From the NCBI GenBank assembly GCA_937883885.1, contig CAKZXL010000466.1:1-15719 (forward strand): 15,719 nucleotides of DNA, written 5' to 3'. The stretch comes from an uncultured Aquincola sp. GTDB taxonomy: Bacteria; Pseudomonadota; Gammaproteobacteria; Burkholderiales; Burkholderiaceae. Both the position numbers and the translations under genes were made by a program. Below are positions 12,129 to 15,719 of this stretch, in pieces; within the stretch, counting starts at the first letter, position 1, and every line of letters starts with the position of its first letter. Below the pieces are notes generated by a model. That model had not been told where the DNA came from and did no database searches. It worked only from the letters and a program-made list of their open reading frames with translations.

Positions 12129-13966
12129 TGGGCCTGTTCAGCAAGAAGGCGCCGGCCACCGGTGCGCGCATGACCAAGCGCCCCAAGCCGCCCAAGGACG
12201 GTGGCGACCGCCGCCGCGCCGCGGCCAGCGTGCGCAGCCTGTCGTATGCGCAAAGCCCGCTGCTGGCGGCCAAGACGCCGCCCGGCCGCAGCAAGTTCAT
12301 CGTGGCCCTGGTGGGCCTGGGCTTTTGCCTGCTGATCGGCCGCGCGGTCTACATCCAGGCCATCGGCACCGAGTTCTACCTGAGCGAAGGCGAGAAGCGC
12401 TACGCCCACACGCTGGAGCTGCGCGCCAGCCGCGGCCGCATCCTCGACCGCAACGGCCTGCTGCTGGCCACCAGCGTGTCGGTGCCTTCCATCTGGGCCA
12501 TCCCGCGCGACGTCAAGGCCACGCCCGAGCAGCGGCGCGAACTGGCCCGCCTGCTGGACATGCCCTCGGCCGAGCTGGACAAGAAGCTGGACGACGGCAG
12601 CCGCTTCGCCTGGCTCAAGCGCCAGGTGGACGACGAGCTCTGGAAGAAGATCCGCGCCCTCAAGATCGAAGGCGTGTACGAGGTCAACGAGTACCGCCGC
12701 AAGTACCCCGAGGGCGAGGCGGCCGCGCACCTGGTGGGCTTCACCAACCTGGAAGACGTGGGCCAGGAAGGCATCGAACTGGCCTTCGAGAACGAGCTCA
12801 AGGGCCGCAACGGATCGCGCGAGGTGGTCAAGGACCGCCTGGGCCGCGTGGTGGAAGACATGGGCCAGCAGGTGGACGCGGCCAATGGCCAGGACATCCA
12901 GCTGTCGGTCGATTCCAAGGTGCAGTTCTTCGCCTACCAGCGCATCCGCGACGCGGTGGCCGAGCACAAGGCCAAGGCCGGCAGCGTGGTGGTGCTGGAC
13001 GCCAAGACCGGCGAAGTGCTGGCGCTGGCCAACTACCCCAGCTTCGATCCCGGCGACCGCCGCAAGCTCACCGGCGCGCAGCTGCGCAATCGCGCGCTGA
13101 CCGACACCTTCGAGCCCGGCTCCACGATGAAGCCGCTGGTGGTGTCTTGGGCGCTGCAGACCAAGCGTGTCACGCCCGACACGCCGATCAACGTCGCCCC
13201 GGGCCGCATCACCATCACCGGCAGCACCATCAGCGATTCGCACGCCTATGGCGTGCTGACGGTCAGCGAGGTGATCCAGAAGTCCAGCAACGTCGGCACC
13301 GTGAAGATGGCGATGCAGATGGACCGCAAGGAAATGTGGGACGTCTTCACCGCCGTCGGCCTGGGCCAGAAGCCGCAGCTGCGCTTCCCGGGTGCCGTCA
13401 CCGGCCGGCTGCGTCCTTGGAAGACCTGGCGCCCGATCGAGCAGGCCACCATGAGCTACGGCTACGGCCTGTCGGCCTCGCTGTTCCAGCTGGCGCGGGC
13501 CTACACCGTGTTCGCGCGTGATGGCGACCTGGCGCCGGTGACCATGCTCAAGCAGGAGCATGCGGTGCAGGGCACGCCGGTGTTCAAGCCCGAAGTGGCG
13601 CACACCATGCGCGAGATGCTGCACAGCGTGTCGCTCAAGGGCGGTACCGCGCCGCAGGCGCAGGCGGTGGGCTACTCCGTGGGCGGCAAGACCGGCACGG
13701 CCCACAAGCAGGAAGGTCGCTCCTACGCCGGCAACAAATACCGCGCGTGGTTCGTCGGCATCGCGCCCATCAGCGACCCGCGCATCGTGGTCGCCGTGAT
13801 GGTGGACGAACCCAGCAATGGCCAATATTTCGGCGGCACCGTGGCCGCGCCCGTGTTCAGCCAGGTGGTGCAGAACACGCTGCGCATGATGGGCGTGCCG
13901 CCCGACATCGAAGTGCAGCCGCAGATCGTGACCCGCGACATCCCGGCCGCACAGGAAAGTTTCTAA
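12128..13966 (+). CDS. ftsI: Peptidoglycan D,D-transpeptidase FtsI (PBP3)
   Basis: A 612-residue class B penicillin-binding protein that cross-links septal peptidoglycan with FtsW. A basic cytoplasmic N-terminus (1-56) precedes one membrane anchor (KFIVALVGLGFCLLIGRAVYI, 56-76). The pedestal domain follows (RASRGRILDRNGLLLA, 99-114; EYRRKYPEGEAAAHLVGFTN, 188-207). The transpeptidase domain (about 260-580) carries all three catalytic motifs: Ser332 in EPGSTMKP, SSN at 386-388, and KTGT at 521-524. The start ATG 12128 shares a base with the ftsL stop, and the stop TAA is directly followed by the murE GTG. Length is near that of E. coli PBP3 (588), with a somewhat longer cytoplasmic tail. It is the target of aztreonam-type beta-lactams in the family. 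Confidence 0.98.
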   Translation: MGLFSKKAPATGARMTKRPKPPKDGGDRRRAAASVRSLSYAQSPLLAAKTPPGRSKFIVALVGLGFCLLIGRAVYIQAIGTEFYLSEGEKRYAHTLELRASRGRILDRNGLLLATSVSVPSIWAIPRDVKATPEQRRELARLLDMPSAELDKKLDDGSRFAWLKRQVDDELWKKIRALKIEGVYEVNEYRRKYPEGEAAAHLVGFTNLEDVGQEGIELAFENELKGRNGSREVVKDRLGRVVEDMGQQVDAANGQDIQLSVDSKVQFFAYQRIRDAVAEHKAKAGSVVVLDAKTGEVLALANYPSFDPGDRRKLTGAQLRNRALTDTFEPGSTMKPLVVSWALQTKRVTPDTPINVAPGRITITGSTISDSHAYGVLTVSEVIQKSSNVGTVKMAMQMDRKEMWDVFTAVGLGQKPQLRFPGAVTGRLRPWKTWRPIEQATMSYGYGLSASLFQLARAYTVFARDGDLAPVTMLKQEHAVQGTPVFKPEVAHTMREMLHSVSLKGGTAPQAQAVGYSVGGKTGTAHKQEGRSYAGNKYRAWFVGIAPISDPRIVVAVMVDEPSNGQYFGGTVAAPVFSQVVQNTLRMMGVPPDIEVQPQIVTRDIPAAQESF

Positions 13967-15496
13967 GTGTCCCTGACCCGCCTCAAATCCCCCGACGCCG
14001 CGGCCCGCTGGCTGCGCGAGTGGGTGACCGGCACCTTGCGCGCCGACAGCCGCCAGGTGCAACCGGGCGATGCCTTCATCGCCTGGCCCGGCTACGCCAC
14101 CGACGGCCGGCAGTTCGCGCGTTCGGCCCTGGTGGCCGGCGCCGCCACCTGCCTGGTCGAGCATGAGGGCGTCGAAGCCTTCGCCTTCGACAACGCCCGC
14201 ATCGCCTCGCTGCCGCAGCTCAAGGCCGCCACCGGCCCCATCGCCGACGCCTTCTTCGACCACCCCAGCGCGCAGATGGACGTGGTGGCCACCACCGGCA
14301 CCAACGGCAAGACCTCCACCGCCTGGTGGACGGCGCAGGCCCTGGCCACGCTGGGCCGGCGCTGCGGCGTCATCGGCACGCTGGGCATCGGCGAGCCCAA
14401 CGGCCAGATCCGGTTCACCGGCCTGACCACGCCCGACCCGGTGACGCTGCACCGCGCGCTGCGCGACTTCCACACCGGCGGCGTGCATGCCTGCGCGATC
14501 GAGGCCTCGTCCATCGGCATCACCGAGCACCGGCTCGACGGCTTGCGGGTGCGGGTGGCGCTGTTCACCAACTTCACGCAGGACCACCTCGACTACCACG
14601 GCTCGATGCAGGCCTACTGGGCCGCCAAGCGCGCGCTGTTCGACTGGCCGGGCCTGAAGGCCGCGGTCATCAACATCGACGATGCGCAGGGCCAGCAACT
14701 GGCGCGCGAGCCGCTGGCGGCCGAGCGCTGGACCGTCTCAGCCCTGCAGACCGCGCGGCTGCGGGCGCAGAACATCGGCTATGCCGACGGCGGCCTGGCC
14801 TTCGAGGTGATCGAAGGCGACCGCGGCGCCGTGGTGCGCAGCACGCTGATCGGCGACTTCAACGTGCACAACCTGCTGGTGGTCATCGGCGGGCTGCGGG
14901 CGCTGGGCATCTCGCTGCACGACGCGTGCAGCGTGGTCCCGTACTTCACGCCCGTGCCCGGTCGCATGCAGCGGGTGCAGCTTGCCTCGCAAACCCCGCT
15001 GCCCGAGCTGGTGGTGGACTACGCCCACACCCCCGACGCGCTGGAAAAGGCACTGCTGGCGCTGCGCCCCTTCGCGCAGGCGCGCGGCGGCCAGCTGCTG
15101 TGCGTGTTCGGCTGCGGCGGCAACCGCGACGCCACCAAGCGACCGCAGATGGGCGCCATCGCGGCCCGTCTGGCGCAGCGCGTGCTGCTGACCAGCGACA
15201 ACCCGCGCGGTGAAGACCCCGAGGCCATCCTGGCGCAGATCGCCGCCGGCATCGAGCGTGGCCATGTGGACGCCACCGTGATCGCCGACCGCCGCGCCGC
15301 GATCGCCGAGGCGGTGAACAGCGCTTCGCCGAATGACGTGATTGTGCTGGCCGGCAAGGGCCATGAGGACTACCAGGAGATCCAGGGTGTGAAGCACCCG
15401 TTCTCCGACGCGGCCGAAGCCATGGCCGCGCTGGCGGCGCGCCAGGCCCGCGACATCGCCAACGGCGCTGGTGCCAGTGCAGGAGCGGGCGCATGA
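13967..15496 (+). CDS. murE: UDP-MurNAc-L-Ala-D-Glu:meso-diaminopimelate ligase MurE
   Basis: A 509-residue cytoplasmic ATP-dependent ligase adding the third amino acid to the peptidoglycan stem peptide. Domain 1 binds the UDP substrate (RADSRQVQPGDAFIAWPG, 25-42). The central domain has the P-loop ATTGTNGKTS (108-117), EASSIGITEHRL (179-190), NFTQDHLDYHG (202-212) and the carbamylated lysine in YWAAKRALF (Lys221). The C-terminal domain has VVDYAHTPDALE (349-360), VFGCGGNRDATKRP (380-393) and SDNPRGEDP (410-418), whose DNPR motif marks meso-diaminopimelate rather than lysine as the substrate. GTG 13967 abuts the ftsI stop. The last residues are an Ala/Gly-rich tail. The stop overlaps the murF ATG by 4 nt (ATGA). 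Confidence 0.98.
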   Translation: MSLTRLKSPDAAARWLREWVTGTLRADSRQVQPGDAFIAWPGYATDGRQFARSALVAGAATCLVEHEGVEAFAFDNARIASLPQLKAATGPIADAFFDHPSAQMDVVATTGTNGKTSTAWWTAQALATLGRRCGVIGTLGIGEPNGQIRFTGLTTPDPVTLHRALRDFHTGGVHACAIEASSIGITEHRLDGLRVRVALFTNFTQDHLDYHGSMQAYWAAKRALFDWPGLKAAVINIDDAQGQQLAREPLAAERWTVSALQTARLRAQNIGYADGGLAFEVIEGDRGAVVRSTLIGDFNVHNLLVVIGGLRALGISLHDACSVVPYFTPVPGRMQRVQLASQTPLPELVVDYAHTPDALEKALLALRPFAQARGGQLLCVFGCGGNRDATKRPQMGAIAARLAQRVLLTSDNPRGEDPEAILAQIAAGIERGHVDATVIADRRAAIAEAVNSASPNDVIVLAGKGHEDYQEIQGVKHPFSDAAEAMAALAARQARDIANGAGASAGAGA

Positions 15497-15719
15497 ACGG
15501 CACCCCCATGACCACCCTGGGCGAGCTGGCCGCGCTGCTGCCCGATGCACTGCTGGTGGGCGATGCCGCCACGCCGGTGCTGCGTGTGCACAGCGACACC
15601 CGCACGCTGCAGCCGGGCGACCTGTTCGTGGCGTTGCGTGGCGAGCGCTTCGATGCGCACGACTTTTTGCCGCAGGCGCGCCAGGCCGGTGCCGTGGCCG
15701 CGCTGGCCGAGCATGGCCT
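15493..15719 (+). CDS. murF: UDP-MurNAc-tripeptide:D-Ala-D-Ala ligase MurF (partial, 5' end only)
   Basis: The first 75 codons of murF, cut by the window edge. The translation begins MNGTPMTTLGELAALLPDALL and contains RVHSDTRTLQPGDLFVALRGERFDAHDFL at about residues 29-57, the N-terminal substrate-binding domain shared by MurE and MurF, with the SDTRT and GDLFVALRGERFDAHDF wording typical of MurF. MurF adds D-Ala-D-Ala to complete the pentapeptide precursor. Start ATG 15493 has AGGAG seven bases upstream and overlaps the murE stop (ATGA); ATG 15508 is a possible second start. Gene order after murE supports the assignment. Confidence 0.95.
   Translation, partial: MNGTPMTTLGELAALLPDALLVGDAATPVLRVHSDTRTLQPGDLFVALRGERFDAHDFLPQARQAGAVAALAEHG

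Noticed and set aside
11939..14698. A 919-codon open frame on the minus strand opposite ftsL-ftsI-murE
   Set aside because: It is the GC-rich antisense shadow of three certain genes; the translation is His/Ala/Gly/Arg-rich low complexity with no domain.

Overview
The window is GC-rich (the codons end mostly in G or C) and reads as part of a betaproteobacterial chromosome, most likely Burkholderiales of the Rubrivivax/Leptothrix/Ideonella/Roseateles kind. This rests on the start of a division and cell-wall (dcw) cluster in its usual order (mraZ-rsmH-ftsL-ftsI-murE-murF), a PEP-CTERM secreted protein, and the general style of the proteins. The genus call is inference; no rRNA or other marker gene is present. 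No tRNA, rRNA, CRISPR array, insertion sequence or phage gene was seen.

Left part, minus strand (1-2125): a compact arsenic-resistance operon, arsR - acr3 - arsC - arsH (arsH cut by the window edge). ArsR senses arsenite, ArsC reduces arsenate to arsenite, Acr3 exports arsenite, and ArsH is an NADPH-dependent flavoprotein that oxidises organoarsenicals. A 20-bp near-perfect palindrome abuts the arsR start codon and is the probable ArsR operator. It leaves no room for a ribosome binding site, so arsR may be translated from a leaderless mRNA.

2145-4150: a divergent two-component pair, a membrane sensor histidine kinase (minus) and a NarL/LuxR-type response regulator (plus), with only 14 bp between start codons. 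4279-7587: a probable two-gene unit encoding a large secreted phospholipase C-like protein with eukaryote-like Ca2+ ligands and tandem Ig/BACON-like modules, followed by a small PEP-CTERM protein. Short inverted repeats lie between the response regulator and this unit. 7601-8796: a DinB-family metalloprotein (minus) and, divergent from it, an unrecognised cysteine-containing secreted protein.

8741-10105, minus: a HipA-family kinase with its own N-terminal winged helix-turn-helix (the E. coli YjjJ/HipH architecture), with no separate HipB partner. A 13-bp sequence is repeated at its predicted transcription start and inside its recognition-helix codons, which suggests autoregulation.

10246-15719, plus: the dcw cluster. 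A good sigma-70 promoter (TTGACC-17-TAAAGT) is followed by TGGGG-type boxes at exact 10-bp spacing, the known signature of MraZ autorepression. The genes from mraZ to murF overlap or abut, as expected for one polycistronic, translationally coupled operon making the septal peptidoglycan machinery and Mur ligases. An AT-rich stretch with a 12-bp tandem repeat lies upstream of this promoter. Inside rsmH there is a strong hairpin and a roughly 200-bp patch of unusual codon choice.
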